DNA of 64,000 nt from Microvirga sp. ACRRW. Its GTDB lineage: Bacteria > Pseudomonadota > Alphaproteobacteria > Rhizobiales > Beijerinckiaceae. Within the stretch, counting starts at the first letter, position 1, and every line of letters starts with the position of its first letter. Below the pieces are notes generated by a model that was given only the letters and a program-made list of their open reading frames with translations, had not been told where the DNA came from and did not search any database. Positions 8,329 through 15,676 of this stretch are shown here, piece by piece. Both the position numbers and the translations under genes were made by a program. The DNA is taken from the NCBI RefSeq assembly GCF_022346925.1, contig NZ_JAKRNJ010000005.1:124001-188000 (forward strand). Reading direction: 5' to 3'.

Positions 8329-8356
8329 ATTATGTTCGATAAATGTTCCCTGTAAA
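8329..8356 (-). promoter_or_regulatory. Promoter of the SOS microprotein gene
   Basis: On the minus strand -35 TTTACA (8356-8351), a 16-base spacer and -10 CATAAT (8334-8329) form a near-consensus promoter. Transcription should start near 8321, giving a leader of about 20 nt that contains the GGAGA ribosome site. Confidence 0.7.
8334..8348. promoter_or_regulatory. LexA (SOS) box GTTC-N7-GTTC
   Basis: GTTCGATAAATGTTC is an exact match to the direct-repeat LexA operator of alphaproteobacteria. It fills the -35/-10 spacer and touches the -10 element, the classical position for repression. A third GTTC half-site (8324-8327) follows at a 6-base spacing. Confidence 0.8.
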
Positions 8357-8454
8357 GCGGCTGTGAATTGGGCTGTACGGACGGAGTCAACAAAGGCTTA
8401 AAGCGCAAGGAGACAGCCCCTCGGGCGCTCAGGGAGCGGAGGTCTATTGGCAGC

Positions 8455-8463
8455 TGTGGATAA
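8455..8463 (-). promoter_or_regulatory. Single perfect DnaA box
   Basis: TGTGGATAA on the plus strand is TTATCCACA on the minus strand, the perfect consensus DnaA box. It sits directly after the lolD stop and about 100 bases upstream of the SOS promoter. It is isolated, so it is not an origin; a regulatory role is speculative. Confidence 0.4.
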
Positions 8464-8467
8464 GCGG

Positions 8468-9163
8468 TTAAGGCAGCTGGACGATCAGCCCGTCACGGAT
8501 GGTCACGCGTCGGTCCATGCGGGCGGCCAGTTCCATGTTGTGCGTGGCGATCAGCGCCGCGAGGCGTGAGGCGCGCACGATGGCGACCAGCGTCTGGAAC
8601 ACGCGGTCGGCGGTGTGTGGATCGAGATTGCCGGTGGGTTCGTCTGCGAGGAGCAGTCGAGGCGCGTTGGCGACGGCACGGGCGATGGCGACGCGTTGCT
8701 GCTCACCGCCGGAGAGTTCGCCGGGACGGTGCTTGAGACGCTTGGCGAGGCCGAGAAAGGTCAGGAGCTGACCGGCGCGATCCTCTGCTTCCGCCTTATG
8801 CAGGCCGCGAATGAGTTGCGGCATCACCACATTCTCGAGCGCCGACAATTCGGGCAGCAGATGATGGAACTGATAGACGAAGCCCAGCTCCTCGCGCCGC
8901 ACGCGAGTGCGCTCCTGGTCGCTCATATGAGCAGTGGGCTTGCCGCCCACGAAAACCTCGCCGCCATCGGGCTTTTCGAGCAGGCCCGCCACGTGCAGCA
9001 GCGTGGACTTACCCGTGCCCGAAGGTGCGATGAGGGCCACGATCTCGCCCGGCCAGATCGCAAGCTCCGCCCCGCGCAGAACCTCTAGGAAGGTATCTCC
9101 CTGAGGATAGCGACGCTCGACCTGTGACAGGTGAAGGGCGGGCTGAGTTTGTCCTGACGTCAT
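8468..9163 (-). CDS. lolD: Lipoprotein-releasing system ATP-binding protein LolD
   Basis: LolD powers extraction of mature lipoproteins from the inner membrane. The 231-residue ABC ATPase has Walker [10 protein letters not shown] (47-55), Q-loop segment [18 protein letters not shown] (95-112), signature [14 protein letters not shown] (150-163) and Walker [13 protein letters not shown] (170-181), the MacB/LolD subfamily pattern. It starts 2 bases after the stop of the permease gene, so the two are translationally linked. Confidence 0.95.
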   Translation of the reverse strand: MTSGQTQPALHLSQVERRYPQGDTFLEVLRGAELAIWPGEIVALIAPSGTGKSTLLHVAGLLEKPDGGEVFVGGKPTAHMSDQERTRVRREELGFVYQFHHLLPELSALENVVMPQLIRGLHKAEAEDRAGQLLTFLGLAKRLKHRPGELSGGEQQRVAIARAVANAPRLLLADEPTGNLDPHTADRVFQTLVAIVRASRLAALIATHNMELAARMDRRVTIRDGLIVQLP

Positions 9164-9165
9164 AA

Positions 9166-10440
9166 CTAACCGTAACGTAACGCTTCGACAGGATCGAGCT
9201 TCGCAGCCCGCCAGGAGGGATAGAGAGTCGCCAACAGCGACAGGATGAGGGCCATCGCGAGAACCGTCGCAACCTCAGCCGGATTCACATCGGACGGAAT
9301 CTGGCTCAGGAAGCGCAATGTCGGGTCCCAGAGGTTTGAGTTCGTGGCCCAGGACAGGAAATCCTGAATGGACTGAATATTGGCCGCGATCAGCAATCCG
9401 AGCCCAAAGCCCGCCAGCGTGCCAATCACGCCGATGGATGCGCCCGTAATCAGGAAGATGCGCATGATGGCACCGCGTGTCGCACCCATGGTGCGCAGGA
9501 TGGCGATGTCGCTGGACTTGTCCTTCACGAGCATGATGAGGCCGGAGATGATGTTCAGCGCGGCGACAAGAACGATGAGCGCGAGGATGATGAACATCAC
9601 ATTCCGCTCCACCTCCAGCGCACCGAAGAAAGTGCGGTTGCGCTGCCGCCAATCGGTCATCATGATCGGCCTGCCCGCCGCCTCGTCGATGGCGGCGCGA
9701 GCCTGATCCACCTTGTCGGCGTCGTTGAGATAAACCTCGATCAGAGGCACGTCGCCCTGGCGGTTGAAGTAGTTCTGCGCCTCTGTGAGTGGCATGAACA
9801 CGAAGGTGTTGTCGAATTCGGACATGCCGATCTCGAACACGGCCTTCACCGGATAGCCTTTGACGCGCGGCGCGGTGCCGAAAGGCGTTGCCGCTCCGCG
9901 CGGCGTGATCAGCGTCAGCGTATCGCCGGCCTGAATCGAGAGTGTTTCAGCGAGGCGGCGGCCGATGGCGACGCCCTCGCCTTCCTCGAAGTTCTCAAGC
10001 GTGCCCTGGCGCAGATTGCCGGCGATATGCTCGATCTGACGAAGATCGTTTCCGCGTATGCCGCGCACGAGAACGCCGCTGCCGTTGTATTGCGAGGAGC
10101 CGAAGGCCTGGCCCTCAACGAGCGGGATCGCGCGCTTCACGCCCGGTACGGCGGCGATGCGGGCCGCCACCTCCGGATAATCCGTGAGCGGGCTCTCGAT
10201 GGGCGCCACGAAGATGTGGCCATTGATGCCCACGATCTTGTCGAGCAGCTCCTTGCGAAAGCCGTTCATGACCGAGAGCACCACGATGAGCGTCGCGACG
10301 CCCAGCATGATGCCCAAGAACGAGAAGCCTGCGATAACGGACACGAACCCTTCCCGCCGCCGCGTGCGCAGGTAACGCCCGGCGAGCATCCACTCGAAGA
10401 GCGAGAAAGGTTTGGTTCCGGTCGGAGCTTCTTTGGCCAT
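9166..10440 (-). CDS. lolC: Lipoprotein-releasing system permease, LolC/LolE family
   Basis: This 424-residue inner-membrane protein is the membrane subunit of the Lol exporter. It has an N-terminal membrane segment in [20 protein letters not shown] (about 34-53) preceded by the family signature [11 protein letters not shown], a large periplasmic domain, and three C-terminal segments ending in [18 protein letters not shown], the typical FtsX-like terminus. Only one permease gene is present, as in alphaproteobacteria that use one LolF-type protein in place of LolC plus LolE, so the symbol is approximate. The gene follows proS by 5 bases and precedes lolD. Confidence 0.93.
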   Translation of the reverse strand: MAKEAPTGTKPFSLFEWMLAGRYLRTRRREGFVSVIAGFSFLGIMLGVATLIVVLSVMNGFRKELLDKIVGINGHIFVAPIESPLTDYPEVAARIAAVPGVKRAIPLVEGQAFGSSQYNGSGVLVRGIRGNDLRQIEHIAGNLRQGTLENFEEGEGVAIGRRLAETLSIQAGDTLTLITPRGAATPFGTAPRVKGYPVKAVFEIGMSEFDNTFVFMPLTEAQNYFNRQGDVPLIEVYLNDADKVDQARAAIDEAAGRPIMMTDWRQRNRTFFGALEVERNVMFIILALIVLVAALNIISGLIMLVKDKSSDIAILRTMGATRGAIMRIFLITGASIGVIGTLAGFGLGLLIAANIQSIQDFLSWATNSNLWDPTLRFLSQIPSDVNPAEVATVLAMALILSLLATLYPSWRAAKLDPVEALRYG

Positions 10441-10445
10441 GGGGC

Positions 10446-11774
10446 TTATTTATGTGCCGTCAGGCGCGAAACCACCTCATCGACCGACAAAAGCTCACGC
10501 TCGCCGGTCGCGCGGTGCTTCAGCTCCACCTTGCCCTCGGCGAGGCCCTTGGGACCGATCAGCACCTGCCACGGCACGCCGATGAGATCGGAGGTAGCGA
10601 ATTTGCCGCCCGGACGCTCGTCGCGGTCGTCATAGAGCACATCGCGGCCTGCATTGGAGAGCTCAAGATAGAGCTTCTCGCTGGCGGCGTCCGTTCCGGC
10701 ATCGCCTACCTTCAGGTTCAGGATTGCCACGTCGAAAGGCGCCACGGCTTCCGGCCAGATGATGCCGCTCTCGTCGTGGCTCGCCTCGATGATGGCGGCG
10801 ATCAGGCGGCTCGGACCGATGCCGTAGGAGCCCATGTGAACCGGCTTCTCCTGCCCGTCCGGCCCCATGACTTTCGCGCCCATGGGCTCGGAATACTTGG
10901 TGCCGAAATAGAAGATGTGGCCGACCTCGATGCCGCGCGCGGACATCTTCTTGTCGGCGGGCACAGCGTCGAAAGCAGCCTGATCGTGCATTTCCGAGGT
11001 CGCGGCATAGAGCGACGTCCACTTGTCGACGATGCCCTGAAGACCTGCGATATCGTTGAAATTCGTGTCCTCGGACGGGATGTCGTAACCGAGATAATCC
11101 GCGTGGCTGAACACCTCGCTCTCGCCGGTGGAAGCGAGAATGATGAATTCGTGGCTCAGGTTTCCGCCGATGGGGCCGGTATCGGCACGCATCGGGATCG
11201 CCTTCAGGCCCATGCGGGCAAAGGTGCGCAAGTAAGCCACGAACATCTTGTTATAGGAATGGACAGCGCCTGCCTGGTCGAGATCGAAGGAATAGGCGTC
11301 CTTCATCAGGAACTCGCGGGAGCGCATGACGCCGAAGCGCGGGCGCACCTCGTCGCGGAACTTCCACTGGATGTGATAAAGGTTCAGCGGCAGGTCCTTG
11401 TAGGAACGCACATAGCCCCGGAAGATCTCGGTGATCATTTCCTCGTTGGTGGGACCGAAGAGCATCTCGCGCTCGTGCCGATCCCGGATGCGCAGCATCT
11501 CCTTGCCGTAGGCGTCATAGCGGCCCGATTCACGCCAGAGGTCGGCGGATTGGATCGTCGGCATCAGAAGCTCGATGGCGCCGGAGCGGTTCTGCTCCTC
11601 GCGAACGATGGCGTTGACCTTGTTGAGCACCTTCAGGCCCAACGGCAGCCAGGCATAGATGCCCGCCGATTCCTGGCGGACCATGCCGGTGCGCAGCATC
11701 AGGCGGTGGGAGACGATCTCCGCCTCCTTGGGCGTCTCGCGGAGGATGGGAAGGAAATAGCGGCTCAAACGCAT
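10446..11774 (-). CDS. proS: Prolyl-tRNA synthetase (compact alphaproteobacterial type)
   Basis: The enzyme charges tRNA-Pro. Class II synthetase motifs are visible: motif 2 around [23 protein letters not shown] and motif 3 near the C-terminal half of the catalytic domain ([14 protein letters not shown]), followed by the anticodon-binding domain ([18 protein letters not shown]). At 442 residues it lacks most of the INS editing insertion found in the 572-residue E. coli enzyme, as is known for alphaproteobacteria, which rely on trans-editing of Ala-tRNA-Pro. It heads proS-lolC-lolD. Confidence 0.97.
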   Translation of the reverse strand: MRLSRYFLPILRETPKEAEIVSHRLMLRTGMVRQESAGIYAWLPLGLKVLNKVNAIVREEQNRSGAIELLMPTIQSADLWRESGRYDAYGKEMLRIRDRHEREMLFGPTNEEMITEIFRGYVRSYKDLPLNLYHIQWKFRDEVRPRFGVMRSREFLMKDAYSFDLDQAGAVHSYNKMFVAYLRTFARMGLKAIPMRADTGPIGGNLSHEFIILASTGESEVFSHADYLGYDIPSEDTNFNDIAGLQGIVDKWTSLYAATSEMHDQAAFDAVPADKKMSARGIEVGHIFYFGTKYSEPMGAKVMGPDGQEKPVHMGSYGIGPSRLIAAIIEASHDESGIIWPEAVAPFDVAILNLKVGDAGTDAASEKLYLELSNAGRDVLYDDRDERPGGKFATSDLIGVPWQVLIGPKGLAEGKVELKHRATGERELLSVDEVVSRLTAHK

Positions 11775-11953
11775 AGGACGCCTTTAGTTTCGGTCAGAAT
11801 TGGAAAAATGAGTCACGACTCGTTTCCAGCACACAACACAGGCCTTGAGGAAAAGACAAGCGGCCATCGCTCATGAGGCCTGCGGCGCAATGGATTAGAC
11901 CAAAGGTTGATACAATAAGTGCCGCAAAATGCATCAAGGTCTGCCTAAAAATG

Positions 11954-11982
11954 GTGACACCGCAGGGGAAGGCAACTATAAA
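11954..11982 (+). promoter_or_regulatory. Plus-strand promoter of the putative small RNA
   Basis: -35 GTGACA (11954-11959), a 17-base spacer and -10 TATAAA (11977-11982) differ from the sigma-70 consensus at only two positions. There is no plus-strand coding sequence downstream before the terminator. Predicted start is near 11989. Confidence 0.6.
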
Positions 11983-11988
11983 CGAACT

Positions 11989-12150
11989 CCTAACGCCTCA
12001 AGACCTTTCAAAAGGCAGAGGCTGCGGTCCGAGTTTCGGGAGGAACACAGATCCCTAAGCGCCATCGAGGCGCTGGTGCCAAAAAGCCAGGGGTCATAAA
12101 CAACGCCAAAAGGTGTTTTAGGCAAGGCGAAAGCCTTGCTTTTTCTTTTT
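11989..12150 (+). ncRNA. Putative small RNA of about 160 nt
   Basis: Between a near-consensus promoter and a strong intrinsic terminator the sequence can fold into several stems: GCCTC-GAGGC enclosing CCTTT-AAAGG (11995-12022); CCGA-GTT-TCGG (12029-12039); a branched domain closed by GATCCCT (12050-12056) with AGGGGTC (12089-12095) around the 6-bp hairpin AGCGCC/GGCGCT (12058-12074); and CGCC-AAAA-GGTG just before the terminator. It does not carry the signature sequences of tmRNA, RNase P RNA or 4.5S RNA. The length is close to that of 6S RNA, but this was not confirmed. Function unknown. Confidence 0.5.
12120..12150 (+). terminator. Strong plus-strand intrinsic terminator
   Basis: GCAAGGC-GAAA-GCCTTGC (12122-12139, extendable by two pairs) has a stable GNRA tetraloop and is followed by TTTTTCTTTTT. 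On the minus strand no T-run follows, so it serves plus-strand transcription although both flanking genes are on the minus strand. Confidence 0.85.
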
Positions 12151-12325
12151 CTAGCCCTCGATTTTCTCGGTCTCTTCTTCCTGTCCCATTGGATCGACTC
12201 TCCACCAAACCAAGTAGGCAGGTGCTTGGGCGCGCTTGAGGATCGACCTGAAAGAATGGCGCAGGAGATGGGCTGCTCGATAAATTGGGCAGGAAATCGG
12301 CCCATTCTCCACGACTCTGGGAGGC

Positions 12326-12667
12326 TTAGAGTCCCGCCAGCGGAAACACCGCCGCGACGATAATGAGGACCACCGACGATACGAGGCTGGTCCAGATCGC
12401 CTTTTCTTGAAGCGCCGGAGCGGATGGCGCTCCCGGCTCGCTGCCGGCGACGACCTCTCCGGTCTCCACCTGACTGCGGATCCCGAAGGGCAGAATGGCG
12501 AAAAGCAGGATCCACCAGATCACGAAGTACAGGGCTATCCCGCCCGACACGCGCAGGCCGAACCCGGAGACGACAATGGCGACGGCAATGGCGGAGATGA
12601 CAGCCACCGCAGCAAGGGTGGACCAAAGCGAGGCCGACAGGGCTTTTACAAATCTTATCAACAGCAT
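12326..12667 (-). CDS. DUF1467 family membrane protein
   Basis: This 113-residue protein has two membrane helices (about 12-32 and 37-55, then a third near 90-110) and the family core YFVIWWILLFAILPFGIRSQVETGEV. Function is unknown; members are restricted to alphaproteobacteria and commonly sit next to methylmalonyl-CoA epimerase. The ATG used here lies 4 bases after the mce stop codon; a longer frame running back into mce was rejected. Confidence 0.85.
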   Translation of the reverse strand: MLLIRFVKALSASLWSTLAAVAVISAIAVAIVVSGFGLRVSGGIALYFVIWWILLFAILPFGIRSQVETGEVVAGSEPGAPSAPALQEKAIWTSLVSSVVLIIVAAVFPLAGL

Positions 12668-12671
12668 GTAC

Positions 12672-13076
12672 TCAGGCTTGTTCGAGTTCGATGAGGGTTC
12701 CGTTGAAATCCTTCGGATGCAGGAAAAGCACCGGCTTTCCGTGGGCTCCGATCTTCGGCTCGCCTGAGCCGAGAACTCTGGCCCCGGAATTAACAAGGCG
12801 GTCCCGTGCGGCAAGAATATCGTCCACCTCGTAGCAGACATGGTGGATGCCGCCGTCCGGGTTTTTCTCCAGGAATTTGGCGATGGGCGAATCCACGCCG
12901 AGAGGCTCCAGAAGCTCGATCTTGGTGTTCGGCAGAGTAATAAACACCACAGTCACACCGTGTTCTTCCAGCGCATCAGGCTCGGATACCTGAGCTCCGA
13001 GAGTGCCCCGATAGAGAGCCGAAGCCGCTGCGATGTCGCGGACGGCGATGGCGACGTGGTTCAGGCGACCGAGCAT
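12672..13076 (-). CDS. mce: Methylmalonyl-CoA epimerase
   Basis: The enzyme interconverts the (2S) and (2R) forms of methylmalonyl-CoA in propionyl-CoA assimilation. The 134-residue protein is a VOC/glyoxalase fold with two beta-alpha-beta-beta-beta modules; probable metal ligands are His7, His79 and Glu130, in LNHVAIAV, GGIHHVCYEV and GTLIELEQA. The start MLGRLNHVAI has a GAGGGAG ribosome site. An in-frame ATG 26 codons upstream lies inside a dispersed repeat and was rejected. It is located between rnj and DUF1467, not with a mutase. Confidence 0.95.
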   Translation of the reverse strand: MLGRLNHVAIAVRDIAAASALYRGTLGAQVSEPDALEEHGVTVVFITLPNTKIELLEPLGVDSPIAKFLEKNPDGGIHHVCYEVDDILAARDRLVNSGARVLGSGEPKIGAHGKPVLFLHPKDFNGTLIELEQA

Positions 13077-13110
13077 GCTGGCTCCCTCTTCGAACATTCT
13101 TCCTTTGGGC

Positions 13111-13156
13111 GCATGATTTTCTGCGAAAAACCGGGGTCCTCTTTTTCGCATCATGC
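13111..13156. repeat. Dispersed rhizobial-type palindromic repeat (GCATGAT ... ATCATGC)
   Basis: A 46-base element begins GCATGATTTTCTGCGAAAAA and ends CTTTTTCGCATCATGC. The arms GCATGAT/ATCATGC and GCGAAAAA/TTTTTCGC are complementary around a CCGGGGTCC centre. It closely resembles the short intergenic palindromes (GCATGAT...CCGAAAACCGG...ATCATGC type) common in Hyphomicrobiales. It lies between rnj and mce. Confidence 0.75.
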
Positions 13157-13167
13157 TCCATGCCGTC

Positions 13168-14841
13168 TTATACCTCGATCACGAGGACATGGCAGGCGGG
13201 CTTCTTGCCCCATTCCTGATTGACCGCAGCGCGCACGGCGCGATGGATGGCCTGCTCCACCGCCTCGGAATCGCGGCGCTTGGCCTTGGACAGACCATCG
13301 AGGGTATCGGCCACTGTATCTGCGATGATGTCCGTAAGGTCGCGGTTCTGCCGGTTTTTCTCAGGGAGCCCCATGGCATCCACCACCGGATCTCCTGCGA
13401 TCTCGCCGCGATCATCGAGGGCAATCGCCACCGTCACGATGCCGGCAAATGCCAGCTTGCGCCGCTCCGGCAAGGCGCGCTCGCCTGCGGGAATGACGAT
13501 ATTGCCGTCCTTGTAGAGGCGGCCTGCGGGAACAGTGTCGACGATCTCGGCCTTGCCGGGGGCAAGACGCACCATGGTGCCATTCTTGGCGCGCACCACC
13601 TCCGGAACGCCCTGCTGACGCGCGAACTTGGCATGCTCGGCAAGATGCAGCGGCTCGCCATGGGCCGGAATGGCGATGCGCGGCTTCGTCCACTCGTACA
13701 TTTTGGCGAGTTCGCCACGACGTGGGTGGCCTGAAACGTGGACGAGCTCCGTGCGGTCGGTGATGACCTCGACGCCCTGCTCGATCAGGCTGTTGATGAT
13801 GGAGCCGACCGCCTTCTCGTTGCCGGGAATAGCGCGAGACGAAAAGATCACGCGGTCGCCTGCGGTGAGCGCAATGTCGGGATGCTCGTCAGCCGCGACG
13901 CGCGCGAGGGCCGCACGCGGCTCACCCTGCGAGCCGGTGAGAACAGCGACGACCTTGTCGCGCGGCATATAGCCGAAGTTCTCGACGGAGCGGAACTCCG
14001 GCAGCCCGTCGAGATAGCCGCATTCCTTCGCCACTTCCGTGACGCGATCCATGGCGCGGCCGACAACGACAACCTCGCGTCCGCATTCGCGTGCGGCTTC
14101 CGCGACCGAGCGGATGCGCGCGACGTTGGAGGCGAAGGTGGTGATCGCCACACGATGCGGCGCATCCTTGATGAGCGCCGCGAGGTTCTTCGCCACATCC
14201 GCCTCGCTCGGGCTCTCGCCCTCGCGCACCACATTGGTGGAATCGCAGATCAGGGCAAGCACGCCCTCCTCGCCCAGCTTGCGGAAGGATTCTTCCGAGG
14301 TCAGGCTGCCGAGATAGGGCGTCGGATCGAGCTTCCAGTCGCCCGTATGCACGACCAAGCCTTGCGGCGTGCGGATGGCGAGCGCGTTCGATTCCGGAAT
14401 CGAGTGGGCGACCGGTACGTACTCGATGTCGAAGTTGCCGAGCTTCAGGCGCTGGCCGGGAGCGATCTCGTTAAGCTCGATCTTCGGTGCGTTGGCTTCC
14501 GAGAGACGGCGGGTTTCGAGAAGGCCGATGGCGAACTTGGTGGCATAAACCGGCGCGCGCAGGCGCGGCCACATCTCGACCAGCGCGCCGATGTGGTCCT
14601 CGTGCGCGTGAGTGATGAAGATGCCGAGCAGGTTGTGCCGCTCTTCCTCGATGAAGCGCAGATCGGGATAGACGAGATCGATGCCGGGCAGCTGCTCCTC
14701 GCTGCCGAAGCCCATGCCGCAATCGACGAGAATCCATTGCCGATCGCTCTCCGGCCCGAAGCCGTAGAGCGCGGCATTCATGCCGATTTCGCCGAGCCCG
14801 CCGAGGGGCAGAAAGACCAGTTCGTCCTGGGAGGATGCCAT
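13168..14841 (-). CDS. rnj: Ribonuclease J
   Basis: RNase J is a 5'-3' exonuclease and endonuclease for mRNA decay and rRNA maturation. The 557-residue protein is a metallo-beta-lactamase/beta-CASP enzyme. The metal motif THAHEDHIGAL gives His78, His80, Asp82 and His83; SHxHxGE-like residues follow, and the beta-CASP motif GSQGEPRAAL is in the middle. The C-terminal domain contains the ...DRGEIAGDP segment typical of the family. It starts 28 bases after birA and is probably read from the nuo transcript. Confidence 0.95.
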   Translation of the reverse strand: MASSQDELVFLPLGGLGEIGMNAALYGFGPESDRQWILVDCGMGFGSEEQLPGIDLVYPDLRFIEEERHNLLGIFITHAHEDHIGALVEMWPRLRAPVYATKFAIGLLETRRLSEANAPKIELNEIAPGQRLKLGNFDIEYVPVAHSIPESNALAIRTPQGLVVHTGDWKLDPTPYLGSLTSEESFRKLGEEGVLALICDSTNVVREGESPSEADVAKNLAALIKDAPHRVAITTFASNVARIRSVAEAARECGREVVVVGRAMDRVTEVAKECGYLDGLPEFRSVENFGYMPRDKVVAVLTGSQGEPRAALARVAADEHPDIALTAGDRVIFSSRAIPGNEKAVGSIINSLIEQGVEVITDRTELVHVSGHPRRGELAKMYEWTKPRIAIPAHGEPLHLAEHAKFARQQGVPEVVRAKNGTMVRLAPGKAEIVDTVPAGRLYKDGNIVIPAGERALPERRKLAFAGIVTVAIALDDRGEIAGDPVVDAMGLPEKNRQNRDLTDIIADTVADTLDGLSKAKRRDSEAVEQAIHRAVRAAVNQEWGKKPACHVLVIEV

Positions 14842-14869
14842 GCTTGATAGAAACCCTGTCGTGCCAGCG

Positions 14870-15676
14870 CTAAGGCTTGGCTATATCGTGCAGTAAATTG
14901 GGAAAATAAAGGTCGCCCGCGTCGATCTGTTCCACGCCTATCGTGGTTTTCAGTTGCAGGCGGCCGAACTTATCGAGTCCTTCGAAGATGCCGCGCTTTT
15001 CACCGGATGGAAGACGAAGCGTCACCTCCTGTCCGACACCCGCAGCGCGCTCCAGCCAGAGCCTACGGATCGGCCCGAACGGGTCGGTGGTGTTCATGCG
15101 CGCCGCATTGCGCCAGGCCGAGAAGGTTTGGGCGAAGCTCGCAGATAGAGCGCGGAACATATCCTCGCGCGTCAGACTGGATTTGACGCTTTGCAGAGCG
15201 AGAGCCGGGTAAGGCGTTCCGGTCGGCGCGAAAGCGACGTTCACGCCCATACCGATGACGATGGCGAGTGGGCCGTTGTTCCCGAGCCTATGACCCTCGA
15301 GGAGAAGGCCGGAGACCTTCGCACCGTCGAGCAGAAGATCGTTCGGCCATTTGAGCGACAGACGCGGCGCGCCGACACCCGTGACCGCTTCCACCGCCTC
15401 ATGCAGGGCAAGACCCGTCACGAAGCCGAGCTGCGGGGCGTGCTGCACCTCGCAAGGGTCGATCAACAGAAGGCTGGCGTAGAGATTGCCTTGGGGCGAC
15501 GACCATTGGCGGCCATGCCGTCCCCTGCCCGCTCGTTGCTCCCCCGCCACGATCCAGAGCTGGCCCGGATCGCCGGAGCGAGCCGCCTGAAGAACGTCGT
15601 CGTTGGTGGATTCCGTCGCCTCGAGCGAGATAAGCCGGTAGCCGGCCATCTCGGCTTCGGGCGACAGTTTCACCAT
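14870..15676 (-). CDS. birA: Biotin-[acetyl-CoA-carboxylase] ligase
   Basis: BirA attaches biotin to carboxylase carrier proteins. The 268-residue protein has the biotinyl-AMP loop GRGRHGRQW (50-58) and the KWPNDLLLDGAKVSGLL motif of the catalytic core, followed by the small C-terminal domain. It lacks the N-terminal winged-helix domain of E. coli BirA, so it should be a ligase only. Its ATG overlaps the nuoN stop by one base (TGATG), which implies translational coupling. A second start, MAGYRLISLEATES at residue 10, is possible. Confidence 0.94.
   Translation of the reverse strand: MVKLSPEAEMAGYRLISLEATESTNDDVLQAARSGDPGQLWIVAGEQRAGRGRHGRQWSSPQGNLYASLLLIDPCEVQHAPQLGFVTGLALHEAVEAVTGVGAPRLSLKWPNDLLLDGAKVSGLLLEGHRLGNNGPLAIVIGMGVNVAFAPTGTPYPALALQSVKSSLTREDMFRALSASFAQTFSAWRNAARMNTTDPFGPIRRLWLERAAGVGQEVTLRLPSGEKRGIFEGLDKFGRLQLKTTIGVEQIDAGDLYFPNLLHDIAKP

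Larger units (their letters stand above)
11775..12325. other. 551-base intergenic region between DUF1467 and proS
   Basis: No protein gene is convincing here. The proS-proximal part should hold the proS promoter and includes a GAGTC/GACTC palindrome (11811-11822). The centre holds a divergent plus-strand transcription unit with its own promoter and terminator (see the small RNA entry). Beyond 12150 up to the DUF1467 stop nothing clear is seen. Short frames on both strands use codons rare in the neighbouring genes. Confidence 0.5.

Noticed and set aside
8455-8463. Replication origin suggested by a DnaA box near dnaE
   Set aside because: Only one perfect box, no A+T-rich unwinding region and no cluster of boxes.
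11873-12058. 61-codon plus-strand frame in the proS-DUF1467 gap
   Set aside because: Codon use (AGA, ATA, CTA) differs from neighbours, no ribosome site, and it begins before the predicted transcript start.
11989-12150. Assignment of the small RNA as 6S RNA
   Set aside because: Length agrees, but the single long hairpin with a central bubble typical of 6S was not seen; left unassigned.
12151-12189. 12-codon minus-strand frame (MGQEEETEKIEG)
   Set aside because: Very short, charged, and located downstream of DUF1467 without promoter or clear ribosome site; chance is sufficient.
13738-14847. Long plus-strand frame opposite rnj
   Set aside because: Antisense shadow of a clear RNase J gene with no independent ribosome site or domain.
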